A stretch of 64,000 nt of DNA from positions 26,678,786-26,742,785 of the forward strand of contig CM044858.1 in NCBI GenBank assembly GCA_024500155.1, read 5' to 3'. The position numbers were made by a program, and so were the translations under genes. Source of the stretch: Chenopodium formosanum (Eukaryota; Streptophyta; Magnoliopsida; Caryophyllales; Amaranthaceae). Below the pieces are notes generated by a model. It worked only from the letters and a program-made list of their open reading frames with translations, was not told the DNA's origin and did no database searches. Shown piece after piece: positions 53,107-64,000 of the stretch. Position 1 is the first letter of the stretch, and each line of letters starts with the position of its first letter.

Positions 53107-53420
53107 TGGAATTTCACTTTGATTTATTGAGAAACAAGATCAATTATGCAATTTAAGGTACAATTACAACAATATTTACTCAATTTTGAATGTTGGGTGG
53201 GTGGAATTTATTATTATGTGTTGTATTCTGATTGAAATTTGGGGTTTTGTTGTTCAGCATTTATGTTTTTGTGGCAGTGATTGAGTTGAAGTTATTTATT
53301 ATTAGCATTTCTGTATTTTACTGGAGTTGTTGTCTAATTGAATGTTGTTGATGTTTGTGTTTTGTGGAATTGATGGAATTTCACTTTGATTTATTGAGAA
53401 ACAAGATCAGTTATGTAATT
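53083..53420 (+). repeat. Direct repeat at the broken end of the glycine-rich gene fragment
   Basis: About 75 bp starting TTGATGTTTGTGTTTTGTGG (near 53081) recurs at about 53347-53420, through GAGAAACAAGATCA-TTATG. The duplication begins exactly where protein similarity stops. Confidence 0.7.
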
Positions 53421-54535
53421 TTTTTTGTGAAATTCGAACTAATGGTGGCACACAATCAGCCTTTATGGAGGCTACATCATTAGCCGCTCTCCAGGAATCT
53501 GAGGTTTGTTCTCTATCCATCTATTAATCTTTGTTATTGCTTAGAAAGTTATCCAATGGAGGTAAAAGAAGTACCTAATTTTTACATGTATACCAACTGT
53601 TTGTGAAAATGCCGCAGAGAAAATGTGACAAAGATTCATCCTTTAAGTTTAATTGCTCCATTATTGATGTATGTTCTATTTCTATCTATTTATGTCTTGT
53701 ATTACAATGAGAGGTAGAAGCTTCAAATAATTATATACAGAAATTAATTATTGGTGAAATGAAGATTCAAATCTTTTTACCAAGAAAATTATAGGTGAGA
53801 TGAAGATTTAAATCTTACAAACTAATTTAGATGAGAATATGAGATGAAGATGAAAATAGTTATAGGTGAAAAAGAGGAGAGGAGTCATGCATTTTTTAAG
53901 ATGTACACCAAGTGTTTGTGAAAATGATGCTGAGTAAATGTGAGAGATTCTGAACTTATTGAGGTCAAACCAATTCTCTCTCTTAAAATTTAAGCCATAT
54001 CCCAAACCAATTCTCTCTCTTCCTACTCTCTTTCTCTTTCCTCTTCTATTTTCCTTCCACTTTCAGTCTTCCATTGAAGCTTACTCTGATTTTTCCATTG
54101 AAGCGTGCTCTGACCTTTCTATCCACCATTGAAGCTAAGGTAAGATGGATTGATTGTGAATTTTTGTATTTCACATTAATTTCTTCTCCTTTTTCTATGA
54201 TCTGGAATTGTTTTATTTTTAGTTGTAGGGTTTTAAATTTCTTTTGGTTTATTAATTCCGAAATTAACTTAAATTTTCGATCTGTGGTGATTTAGGGTGG
54301 GTTTTTGTATGGCAATTTTTTTTGGTGGTGTTGAAATGGTGGCGGATCCGAGCAGCCGCTTCTCTATTTCCTTCATTTATCCTCAAATAAATCATCAACC
54401 CACCTTATTTCTCCTCTTCGAATCAAGATAATTCCTCTTCTCTTCATTTCAGCTGTGTTTTCCCGAACGGTAAAATTTGGCAAAGAATTACAAGGGTTGG
54501 TATTCTTTGGTTGAGCTCGATTTATTCATCTGATC
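53421..54535 (+). other. Spacer; 5'-UTR-like leader of the IST1-like exon
   Basis: 53590-53960 has internal similarity (GTTTGTGAAAATG...CTGAG/GCAGAG, GATGAAGATT-AAATCTT). From about 54350 a CT-rich stretch (TTCCTCTTCTCTTCATTTCAG) looks like leader sequence of the exon at 54536. Confidence 0.35.
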
Positions 54536-54585
54536 ATGTCGATGCTTGATTCTTTCTTCGATAAGAGGTTTAAAGGCTCCAAATG
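54536..54585 (+). pseudogene. IST1-like gene, exon 1 only
   Basis: ATG TCG ATG... encodes MSMLDSFFDKRFKGSK plus the first two bases of a Cys codon, ending at donor GTAAAA. Plant IST1-like (ESCRT-III regulator) proteins begin M-LDSFF-K-FK-SKCKTLLKL, with an intron at this Cys. The next exon (CKTLLKL...) was not found in the following 2.5 kb, so exon 1 with its leader appears to be an isolated fragment. Confidence 0.6.
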
Positions 54586-56956
54586 GTAAAATTTTCCTCA
54601 GATTTCTATTGTGTTCATTTCTTTGTTGTTGATCTTAAATACCCAGATGAAGGAACTGCTGTTTTTGCTTTATTATTGACTTATTGTATTGAACTATTGA
54701 TTAAGCCAATTTTAGTTAGTGAAGTTGGAAAATTGATTTTGTTTTAAAATGTTGGACGACTGTTTGCTTAATTTTGGGGGTATTTACGTGGGTTTAGGCA
54801 TTCTTTAAAGTGTTCTATTTGCCTTTAAAACACTGCTCATTTTTGTTGACCCTTATTGTGTACAAGTTTTGTATTTTATCTGATTCAGGATTATATCTTT
54901 TACATTTGAAATGTATAACTTTTCTAAATTTTGAGCATGGAAATAATGCCCTTTATTTTTTGTAACCAAAGAGAAGTGACGATTTATCCTTTGTAAGTTG
55001 GCCTGAGGAATATTCTCGCTTTTCTTCTATGTTTTGTAGAGCTAATGAGAAAGATTTCAGGTGTTTGGATTGGGTTAATTTTGGTGTTGATTTAACAGTG
55101 TTTCATTTTGATGAATTTGTTGCGTTAATTGGACGCACTTGTAATTTTTGCCCTTTGTATGCAGCAGTTTTTTTGGGGTAAGGTGCTTTGGTGGACGCAT
55201 GCACTTCGCTGAATTCTTGTTTCTTTTGTTACCCATGGCTTAGGTGTTTAGTGTGTTATGTGCAGAAAATGTTCCTGCATTTTCCTTTAGAAAGTCTTTT
55301 CTTCCCTACCGATTTACCTCTCCTTTGCTTAGTTATGAAAGCATTTTTTTGCCGGTTACAGGTTATGGCTTCAGAACCGAGCTAAGTTTGCATTGCTTTA
55401 CAAGCTCTTCTAAATTAGATAACTGACTGACTTTATCTACCAAGACCCACTAATGTATTGGTAGGCTTGGCTAAGCACAGTGCGTATGTGTGTGAAGGCA
55501 GGCATCAGGCCACCTAGGTTTGTGTTTTTTGGCGGGGAAGCTGACATAGTGGAGCAGGCAAGTTAAAGTGCAGCTCATCAGAAACTGATGCGCCTAAACA
55601 GAGTTCATGTGGCTTATTTTATTTCTGATATGCTTAAAATGTATCAGCTTTGTTGAAAGCTAGGCATAAGTACATAGAGGCATAGAGCTTATAAAAGAAA
55701 AGAAGGTTTCCCTGGACCTAATGTACAAGGAAACATGTTTCAATTGATTGTGTTGGCTTCTTAGAAATTGTTGCTCGTAAAACTGGTGCATTTGCCACTT
55801 CAGCTGAATAGAGTAAGTATACAATATCTGATTAATTCATGCTGCTCATTTAATATTAGAGACAGTTATTGATAGGGATAGAGTCGTCCTTCAGTTTTCA
55901 ATGGGTCGCTAATTCGCAAGACCCACATTTCTTGCCGTACCTACAACTGGTCTTCAGGTAGCCTTCCCTCATTTGTTTGATTTTAGATCAGTATAATTTT
56001 TTTTGTCAGATGAGCACAAGGCTAGGATTTTCAACAAGTTAGGTGAAATAGATAAGGTGAGTATGCATAGTATATAGTTTTTTGTTGCTGGAATGGCTAG
56101 GTTTCATGTCATATATAAAATATATTCTCAGGCCTTTTTTGTGGGACTCTCATTCAAATTACTAGAATGCCTTCCTAACTTCTGCTTCTTGCTCAAAGTA
56201 ACTGTATACATTTCTCCTGTATCTGAATGTAGGAGGATCCCTTTTTCTGCTCCTTTCTTGCTACTGGTTTTAACATTTTATTACATTGTAGAATGTAACT
56301 TAGCGGTCAACAATAGAAATTGGAGGCAATATTGTCCAAATTAAATTATAAAAATTGATTTCAGATTTTATTTTTCATAAAATATCTCTTTAATTAATCA
56401 ATAATCAGATGAAAAAATTAATTAATGACAAGCAGTAGTGACTGATTGTATTGCTGATTTGATGAAACATTATCATATATTAGTTGTAATACGACAGTAA
56501 TTCAGCATGATAATTATTTATTATTTTATTTCACTTTATTTTGATCGTTTAATTACCTTGTGCTTTATGACATTATGGTAAACCTTAATCTGGTATGTTT
56601 TGTAGTGTCTTGTTGATGGAGCAAACGAGTATTTGTAGTTGCTAGATGTTGCAGGTAACATCATGCGCACCTTCTGTAACATGGCTCAAGATTTCTCCAA
56701 TTAGACCTGTTAGATGCAAAGTATACAATAAACTTTCTGATGTATGAAATGAAAGTCAAATGAAATTTTTTGAGACATTGTGATAGAAAGATTTTCGCAA
56801 TCCTTCCTCTTTGTTTAGTCTATTACTCATCAGTTTAGTCAATTTAAGGTTAGTATATTGAGTAGAATATTTTTGGGTCATAGAGTTTTTTTCGATTTGA
56901 TGCAATTGAGCTGTAGACTGTCAAATTTTACTCTAAATTATCTTAAATTTCCTCAG
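54586..56956. other. AT-rich DNA, intron-like, no exon named
   Basis: T-rich plus-strand DNA similar to plant introns. Short frames at 55188-55426 and 56093-56344 have no recognised product. Confidence 0.35.
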
Positions 56957-57073
56957 ATATTGTTGGGTTCGCAAGCTCAAATCTACTATAATCTTATAGA
57001 AGAAACCAAATCTATAAGAGCTGAAGCAATGACGCTGATTTATGCCACTTCTCTATACGATATGTTTAAGCAG
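56957..57073 (+). CDS. Exon-like ORF of 39 codons, unrecognised
   Basis: Exactly 39 codons between TTCCTCAG and AAGCAG|GT: ILLGSQAQIYYNLIEETKSI followed by RAEAMTLIYATSLYDMFKQ. Splice borders and phase 0 at both ends support a real exon. I do not recognise the protein, and no partner exon could be assigned. Confidence 0.35.
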
Positions 57074-57267
57074 GTCATTTGAGTTCTCAATAGCATATAT
57101 ACGTATAGATTTCATCATTGGCTCAGTACTACTTCTTTATTTATTTGAACAGTGAACATCGAATAACATTGTTGTTTAAACTTTGCCATGGGTTATAGTC
57201 ATCAAGGGGCACTAATAGCGGTGTTCACATTGTGTAGTTTTAGTTGTGGTTTCTGCCACAATCAAGG

Positions 57268-57543
57268 TTTCAGGTTGAGTATGCTATTGAGGCTATCAAG
57301 GTATGCTATTCATTTTTACAGCTTCCGTGCTATGTGTGATATTTTATTTTACTTACTTTTTGTGTGTTTGTGTGTGTGTGTTGGGGTGGGGTGGGGGGGT
57401 TGTGGGGGTGGGGGGTTTAGAGGATTTTTATAGCTAACTTGGAAACTCCATTGTCTTCCAAAAGTCAGCTGGGTTCTACTGCGGTTGGGATAAAGACCAA
57501 GGTGTTGTGCTTGCTGTGGAAAACGTATCACATCTCCATTGCT
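57268..57543 (+). pseudogene. Proteasome subunit alpha type-5 fragment (two partial exons)
   Basis: 57268-57300 encodes FQVEYAIEAIK, ending at donor GTATGC. After a 168-bp G/T-rich intron, 57469 (acceptor TCAG) starts LGSTAVGIKTK, then a 4-base loss, GVVLAVE, a one-base loss, and RITSPLL up to a GT. Eukaryotic proteasome alpha-5 reads FQVEYAIEAIKLGSTAIG-KTKEGVVLAVEKRITSPLLE. Two indels, a missing N-terminus and missing C-terminal exons make it non-functional. The retained intron shows it came from genomic DNA, not from an mRNA. Confidence 0.8.
57330..57420 (+). repeat. GT/G-rich low-complexity tract in the proteasome fragment intron
   Basis: TGTGTGTTTGTGTGTGTGTG followed by TTGGGGTGGGGTGGGGGGGT-type G runs (about 57359-57417); several G runs could form a G-quadruplex on the plus strand. 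Confidence 0.7.
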
Positions 57544-57856
57544 GGTATCTATTCCTTCTAAAATTAGCACCTCTTCCTTTTCCAGATGTCAGAATTTATA
57601 AAAAAATGGTCAACTTAAGTTTTATCACTCTTTCCACCATTTTACATTTTTCTAGGCATAGCTGACATCGCAAGAATGGAGCAGCACCAGTGAAACGCAA
57701 GGGAGGCGGCTCAACAATCAGAAGAAATGCAACTTGAACCTTCTCCTGTCGAACAATTAAACCCTGAAACCCCACATTGCCACACCTCAAGACAACAATG
57801 TAGCTTAAAGATAGGAGTTTACATACAGCTGATTTTGATTTGATTGGTTCATCAAT

Positions 57857-58048
57857 GTGAGAAACACTATATCTCATTTAGAGGAATCAGGTGCAACAGC
57901 AATGGCATCACTGGCTCAAATCAAACCTAAGAAGCAAGTTTATGACTTCCCTTCTCTCCCTCTTACTGCAATGTTTAAGGATGTAGCTAAAATGGTTGAG
58001 AGCCATCCTAAGTATTATGAAGGCAACCCTGACTGCGAAGATGATTAG
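57857..58048 (+). CDS. Possible terminal exon, unrecognised
   Basis: A 63-residue frame from ATG 57857; an acceptor-like GAATCAG just before 57890 suggests the real exon starts inside it: ASLAQIKPKKQVYDFPSLPL, TAMFKDVAKMVESHPKYYEG, NPDCEDD, stop at 58046-58048. Composition is protein-like with an acidic end. I cannot name the family. Confidence 0.3.
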   Translation: MRNTISHLEESGATAMASLAQIKPKKQVYDFPSLPLTAMFKDVAKMVESHPKYYEGNPDCEDD

Positions 58049-58570
58049 AAGATCTATGCTGGACTAGCTTTGTGATTTCGATTAGATGAAACTCTCTTTT
58101 TGATAATTTGATTCAGGAGTTTCTTTCAGATTTTATGCCATAGTATAGTACTACATCCTACATGTTTCTTTCTTTCCTTTTTTTTTATTTATTAATTTTG
58201 CAGCATTTATGAAATTCAATAGAAGGTATATGCTAGAATTTTGTAAAGTAGCATCATATTGTTGATACAACAGGTGGTAGGCCAAACACGGGTGACTTCA
58301 TTAAGGTTACCCACCTAAATAATTAGTAAATGATTTTCTATACTTTATTACTTTGTTTAATGTTCTTATTTCAAGAGAAAAATAGTACATTTCTTGTTAT
58401 GAAGTTGTTGGATTTGAACATTAAATGGTTTGATATGTAATGCATGTTTGTTCTTTGTCAATTGGAGAAATTTGACATTAATTATAATGTATGCTTCATA
58501 TGCTTGCAATGTAAATCGTCTACATATCAGATGTCACGCATTAAGCTTAGTGAATACGCTGCTACACATG
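58049..58570. other. AT-rich DNA, nothing recognised
   Basis: Possible 3' flank of the preceding exon; no other feature. Confidence 0.35.
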
Positions 58571-58855
58571 GAAACAGCTCTAAAAACTATTGCAGCACAG
58601 AGTAGCAACAGCAGCGTTGCGGCAGCACCACAACAGCGTTGCGGCAGCCCCACAACAGCAACAGCTACGTTGTAAAAGCAGTGCAGCAACAGTAGCGTTG
58701 CGGCAGCACTGCTGCAGCAAAATCTGCGTTGTTGCAGCACTGTAGAAACAACAGCATTGCGGCAGCACCACTGCAGCAAAAACATCGTTGCGGCAGCACC
58801 ATATAGCAGCAACATCTGTGTTGTAGCAGCTTTAAAGCAGCAAAGGTTCGATTTC
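58571..58855 (+). repeat. CAG/GTTGCGG-rich minisatellite
   Basis: Imperfect repeats of units like GCAGCAACAGTAGC plus GTTGCGGCAGCAC, about 15-60 bp long, over 285 bp. Minus-strand frames here are Cys/Leu/Ala-rich artefacts of the repeat. Confidence 0.75.
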
Positions 58856-58959
58856 ATTTTTTGTTCATCTTAACAGATGATTGACATTGTAGGGAGAAGA
58901 TTACTCTTGTGATCATGCTCTATTCTCTGATGAAGTGTGGACTTGGAAAAAGAAAAAAG
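58856..58959. other. Junction sequence
   Basis: Short non-repetitive stretch between the minisatellite and the purine-rich array. Confidence 0.3.
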
Positions 58960-59937
58960 TAACGGAATTAATAAAAAACAACATTGTTAAGTAGTAAGAC
59001 TTACATGGTGAGGTGATATTATAGGTGATAATCAATAAAAAAAAATCATTTTTGAAAATAGGGCCAATTGGCTTTGGAGAGGTGCGATATCAATTAATAA
59101 AGATCATACGCAAAAATCGAGGCAATTAGCTTATAAGAGAAAAAGAGAGAGAGAGAGATAAAGAGTCATCTAAAGAAATATCACTTAAGGAAAATGAGGC
59201 AATTAGCTTAGGAAACACAATTAGCTTAGAAAAACAGTTACTTAAATTAAAGAGAGAGAGAGAGAGAGAGAGCACGCTAGCAAGAAAGACCACTAAGGAA
59301 AAACCGCTTAATAGGTTAAAATCACTGCAATTAGCTTAGGAAGCGACCTACTAAAGAGAGAGAGATCAATTACGAAAAATCCTCACTTGATAGAGAGAAA
59401 GGGAGAGAGTGCATTTACGAAAAATCAATTGAGAGAGACCACTTTAGAAAAATCACTTAATAAAAAGAGGGAAGCATCTTGAAAGATTACTTATAAAAAC
59501 ATCACTCAAGAAGAAAGATCACAAAAAAAAAAGAACGATAACTTTAAAAAATCAAGACAATTAGTTTAGGAGGAACTTAGGGCAATTAAGGACAATTAGT
59601 TTAGGAGAGAAATATAGGGTAGTTAGCTTAGGGGAGGGAGAGAAAGAAACCATGAGTGAGAGAGAGAACTAAAGAAAGGTCCATCACCTAAGAAAGTTAG
59701 GTTGATTAGCTTAAAAAAACGTAATTATCTTAGGGAAAAAGCTTACTAAAATGCGATAGCAAAAGAGACAACATAAAAGATCACTTAAGAAAATCAAGGC
59801 AATTACCTTAAGAGAGAAAAGGAGAAAGAAGCCACTTAAGAAAAATCATTTATGAAAATAAAGTCAATTGACTTTAGAGAGGTGACACACCAATTAGGAA
59901 AGATCACATACAAAAATCGAGGAAATTTACTTAGGGG

Positions 59938-59978
<41 letters not shown>

Positions 59979-60910
59979 GGCACTTATAATAAAGACCACT
60001 TGAGAAAATTGAAGCAATTAGCTTAAGAAAAAAAAATTAGCTTAGAAAAAGTGTTATAAAATTAGAGAGAGAGATAGAGAGAGAAAAATAGAGAGAGAGA
60101 GAGAGAGACCAATAAAGAAAACCCACTTAAGAAATTAAAATTAGGGCAACTAGCTTAGGAAGTGACTTACCAGATAGAGAGAGACCATTTAAGAAAAATC
60201 ATATGAGAGAGACCATTTAAGAAAAATCACTTAATAAAAAGAGGGAAACCATTTGTAAAATTACAAAGAAAAATTAGCTTAGGAATTTTTTTTTACTACA
60301 ATGCTAAAAAGTAAGAGAGTCACATAGGAAATATCAATTAAGAAGAAAAATGATTGAAGAAGAAAGATCACTAAAGGAAAAAAAAGATAGCTTAGAACTC
60401 GGGGCAATTAGTTTAGGTGAGAATATTAAGGCAATTAGTTGAGGAGAGTAAAAGAAAGAGACCATTAGTGAGAGAGATCACTTTAGAAAGAAAAATCACT
60501 CAAGAAAAAGAAAGATCACTCAAGAAAAAAGGTAACTAAAGAAAGATAGATAACTTAAGAAACTAGGGCAATTATAAAAAAAATTAGTTTAAACTAGGGC
60601 AATAAGCCTAGGAAAGGGAGAGAAGAAACAATGAGTTAAAGAGACAACTTAAGAAAGGTCTATCACCTAAGAAAAGGGCAATTAGCTTATAAAAATATAA
60701 TTAGATTAGGAAAAGATTTACTCAAATGCTAGAGAAAAAAGAGACTACATAAAAGATAACTTAGGAAAATTAAGGCAACTATCTTAAGAGAGAAAAAGAG
60801 AAAACATCGACTAAAGAAAAATCATTTATGAAAATAAGGTCAATTGGCTTTGAAGAGGTGAGACACTAATTAAGAAAGATTAGATACAAAAATCGAGACA
60901 ATTAACTTAG

Positions 60911-60952
<42 letters not shown>

Positions 60953-61320
60953 ACTGAGGAAAAACCATTTAAGAAATTAAAATAAGTGGAATTAGCTTAG
61001 GAAGCGACCTACTAGAGTTACTAAAATGCTAGAAAGAAAGAGAGACCACTTAAGAAGAAACAACTAAGCATAAAAATCCCTCAAGAAGAAAAAGAAATCA
61101 AGGCAATTAGTTTAGGTGAGAAACTTAGGGCAATTACCTTAGGAGAGGTAAAGAAAGAAACCATTAGTAAGCGAGACCACTTAAGAAAGAAAACTCACTC
61201 AAGGAAAAGAAAGATCACTCAAGAAAAAAGATAACTAAAGAAAGAAAGATAACCTAAGAAACTAGGGTAATTATAAATAAATAGTTTTGGATAAAACTTA
61301 GAACAATTAGCTTTGGATAA
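58960..61320 (+). repeat. Purine-rich higher-order tandem array (about 2.4 kb)
   Basis: The plus strand is dominated by A and G. Short phrases recur throughout: CAATTAGCTTAGG, CACTTAAGAAAAATCA, AGAGAGAGAGA. Longer blocks recur at about 59049-59150, 59848-59960 and 60825-60930 (ATTTATGAAAATA-GG-CAATTGGCTTT then GAGGTG...ATACAAAAATCGAG), giving a higher-order period of about 0.8-1.0 kb. Pure GA microsatellites lie at about 59940-59974 and 60914-60951. No coding frame. Confidence 0.85.
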
Positions 61321-63759
61321 AACTTTGCTACTGCTGCCCGCCACCCCTGCTGCCACCGTCGGCCACCAACGTGCAGCCATGTTCGCCCCCTTCTCTTAGC
61401 CTCTTTCCTTTATTTTTTTTATTTGCTTTATAATATTAATTAGAATGTCTAAAGATTCAAATTTTAATTAAAATTTTTGTTCTAAATTATATTATTATGG
61501 TTTGATAGTATGTTTAGATTATAAAAGATTATAAATTAATGGGTTTTGTATGTCTAAGTTATTAAATAATATTTCAGATTAGGTATTTTGTATATTTTAG
61601 GGTTTAAAGCATTGATTTTTCATGTTTTAGGGCTTGATAACGTGTTAATAAAACTATCTAACCATACTATGTTTATATTACATTAAAGTATAATTATTTT
61701 AATCATATGTAGATTTTCAGAATTATTAAAGTTTCAATTTTTATGAACAAGTAGTTTTAATTTCATGTTTTTATGCTTCTAAACCTATAAAATAATTATT
61801 GTGAGTAATTTGTAATTGAAAAAGCTTTGAACTTTATATTCTAACTTTAAAAATAATTTTCAGATTTCATACCTTTTATTTTGAAGCCTCTAATTGCATT
61901 GAATTGATATATTCTTGGGTTTTTAACACACTAACTTGCTATATAATGACTATTTCAAGTAATTATGCTTATGGGGTTATTTTATATACTTAAAACAAAT
62001 TTCCAGATTTATTTACTCACTTTAAAGTTGCTGTAATTTGATATATAACACTATATTTTCATGATTCTAACACATAAACTTGTAGTTGGGATGTTGTACT
62101 ACTAATTTTGACTAATGGGAGCAATTTAAAGGCTTTATTTTAATGGTTTGAGAGGTTTTAAAATGCTTTAGTATTGCTGTAATTTTAATTGCTTTGGTAT
62201 TGATTTATTTCTAATTGTTTGGTTTAGGAGAGGACTTTGTAGAAAGCGACTTCTAGTTTCTAAAGTGGCTAATCGAATTGTTTACTCAAGGTACGTACAA
62301 GTTACAAAACCTTGCTTTTAGGTGCATGTTTAAGGACGGATCGAGAACTTAGTATCATGTTTAGGGATGACTGAGTTAAATTGTTTGGTTATACATTGTG
62401 AATTTCATTTGATGTGCACTATTCCTTATTGCAATTATTGGTTATGCTCTAATTATGCAAGGTACGCTTAGAGGCAACGGTATGTGATTGGTGAAATGAT
62501 TTAATTATTACTCATTCATGATTAATGAAATAGGATGAGTAAAGGAAAGATTCAAGTCTTATAAGACAAGGTTAAGAGTTTGGGGTGCCTTATGCACTCA
62601 AGGGGTTTATACACCGAGGTAGTAAAGGAATAAATAATAAATGTTGTTTTGTCACTAATAAATCAAGAATGGAAATCGGAAACTTGCCTTGCTTGATTTA
62701 ATTGTGTTTGGAATGTTTGTATTGTTATGCATATGAGTCATCACCAAGTGCAAGTTTAAACCTGTAAATCACGTAAAGTGCAAGCTGGATGAGCAATAAA
62801 ACTCTGGATTTGTGCACAGCTGGAGTAATGACAATCAGGGGTTGGGGTACATGTGGTATTAGCCGTGTACTTTTCTTGAGGCCGTCTGATCTACGAGTCT
62901 CTTATTTCAAATATTTTTCTTAAAACTAGGAGTTAGGTGACATCTCATACTAACTACGGTCACGAAGTCGCGCCCGTGGTCGTTGGGTGTTTATTGATGT
63001 TTCCAAAAGGAGGCATGGGGTTTTTCTTTATTGATATTCCAAATGGGACATGGGTTGGACAACCTTGTCTATTGTTAAATCCAATGAGTAAATTGAAATG
63101 AGTTAGCTACTATTAGCTAGTGAAGTCTTAATAAATTGGATAATTGAGTCATGTGTTGAGTTTATTATTTAATGATGCATATGTTTGATTATTAGTGGCA
63201 TGTTAGGTATTTCTTAATTATTTCGCAACTTGTATGTACTCAGCTTTGCTGATTACGTGCTTTTGTGTGTTTCCTTCTTTGGTCATGGCCTTCGCCTATC
63301 AATGACCCTGTGACGATCCAATTTTCACACTTGTAATATTGGGGAGCAGAATAACCATAGGTTCTTACACATGCAACATTCATCAGGGTTGTGGGATTTG
63401 AGTAGAGAGTTGGTTGACTGCAGTTTATGTATTTCGCAAGTTAAAATTATTTTAATTCGATTTTATTTGACACTAATTCTTTTGGGTTTGAATGTATTTG
63501 AACACTGAATTTAGTCACTTACTATTTCTATTGGGTTTTGAATAAGGGCCTTAATGGTTCCAACTTGTAATACTTATTTTGATTTAATTTCATTGTTTTG
63601 AGGTTTATTTATAACTGTTTTGGTTTTCCGCTGCTAATTTCTGAGATAGCCTTAACGTTTGAACATGTGGCGGTAGTACACCAGTAATTCTCTTGAAATC
63701 GTTCATGTTATATACAGGTTTCTCACAGGTTTTTAAGAGAGAATTATTGGGGTGTTACA
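61321..63759 (+). mobile_element. Ty3/gypsy 5' LTR (left border unresolved)
   Basis: Ends GGGGTGTTACA at 63759, directly followed by a primer-binding site, so the orientation is plus. The CCGCCACCCCTGCTGCCACC block at 61335, TACTCAGCTTTGCTGAT at 63237 and the long AT-rich body are typical of large chromovirus LTRs of the Tekay/Del kind (inference). The expected inverted start TGTAACACCCC was not found, so the left end may be degraded or may lie within or beyond the purine array. Confidence 0.55.
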
Positions 63760-63762
63760 AAG

Positions 63763-63776
63763 TGGTATCTGGGAGC
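63763..63776 (+). other. Primer-binding site, initiator tRNA-Met type
   Basis: TGGTATCTGGGAGC resembles TGGTATCAGAGC with an altered middle. It starts four bases after the LTR end. Confidence 0.6.
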
Positions 63777-64000
63777 TTAGGTTAGATTTAATTACCACTA
63801 AAGCCAATTAGCTTAATATGTCTTAGGCGCCTAACTAACTAACATTGAGGATTTAAGTTCAAGGTTAAAGTGATTTTTCGAAACTTAGTATGTTTGAAAC
63901 GTTTTATCTAAAATGATTTTGAAGTTTATTTTTTCTACTTGGTGAGCTTTGGGTAGACTTAAGAAGGGAATGCATGCATATTTTATACATATCTTTGCAT
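63777..64000 (+). other. Gypsy leader running off the window
   Basis: Non-coding so far; gag of this element would be expected within the next few hundred bases beyond the window. Confidence 0.4.

Noticed and set aside
58534..58857. Cys/Leu/Ala-rich frames resembling a small secreted protein
   Set aside because: Produced by the CAG minisatellite read in the antisense direction; no signal peptide or stable unit.
1..64000. tRNA and rRNA genes
   Set aside because: No cloverleaf with A/B boxes or rRNA-like core was recognised; tRNA-like words are LTR primer-binding sites or LTR ends.

Overview
This is a repeat-dense, AT-rich stretch of a plant nuclear genome, almost certainly a eudicot. The signs are plant Ty3/gypsy chromovirus retrotransposons primed by initiator tRNA-Met, Mutator-like elements (MULEs) with 9-bp target duplications, Stowaway, Tourist and hAT miniature elements, a Helitron, plant-type gene structure, and fragments of plant proteins (mTERF4-like, vacuolar processing enzyme, F-box associated, IST1-like). 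The species cannot be fixed from the sequence. There are no bacterial-style operons, and no tRNA, rRNA or CRISPR feature was recognised.

Layout. 0-1.3 kb: Helitron and copia remnant. 2.2-5.2 kb: a MULE with a perfect 9-bp duplication, carrying a GRF zinc-finger gene fragment and a nested solo LTR. 5.6-7.1 kb: another solo LTR. 7.3-7.7 kb: two MITEs. 8.0-10.5 kb: a 5'-truncated LINE with its poly(A) tail. 12.5-13.6 kb: an mTERF4-like pseudogene. 14.5-18.8 kb: a MULE beside a broken hAT transposase gene that is itself split by an LTR-like insertion. 19.0-20.4 kb: a minus-strand poly(A) retroposon. 20.5-24.4 kb: another MULE, a GACCCGA-repeat element, a MITE, a gypsy fragment and CT/C-rich low-complexity DNA. 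26.9-34.8 kb: a decayed minus-strand gypsy chromovirus holding three later insertions and a 588-bp tandem duplication. 35.2-37.5 kb: nested MITEs, a vacuolar-processing-enzyme fragment, and a GACCCGA element inside a TA microsatellite. 38.3-44.1 kb: a structurally complete, young gypsy chromovirus with 419-bp LTRs and a 5-bp duplication; it is inactivated by stop codons in gag and by loss of a catalytic aspartate in reverse transcriptase. 45-48 kb: isolated exons and a MULE. 48.5-50.5 kb: the only near-intact host gene, an F-box-associated-domain gene on the minus strand, with a 5'-UTR intron and one frameshift. 52.6-58.1 kb: pieces of at least three host genes (a glycine-rich surface protein, IST1-like exon 1, proteasome alpha-5) and two unrecognised exon-like ORFs. 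58.6-61.3 kb: a CAG-rich minisatellite and about 2.4 kb of purine-rich higher-order tandem repeat. 61.3-64 kb: the end of another gypsy LTR with its primer-binding site, running off the window.

How the parts relate. Nearly everything is mobile DNA or mobile-DNA debris. Nesting gives relative ages: the minus-strand gypsy is older than its hAT, TIR-element and Stowaway insertions; one MULE is older than the copia-type LTR inside it; the plus-strand gypsy is recent. I found no cellular pathway or gene cluster and no convincing new molecular system. The most unusual items are the MULE family with shared termini, the gypsy pol frames that end inside their own 3' LTRs, a catalytically dead but very young retrotransposon, and the unusual density of single-exon host-gene fragments.
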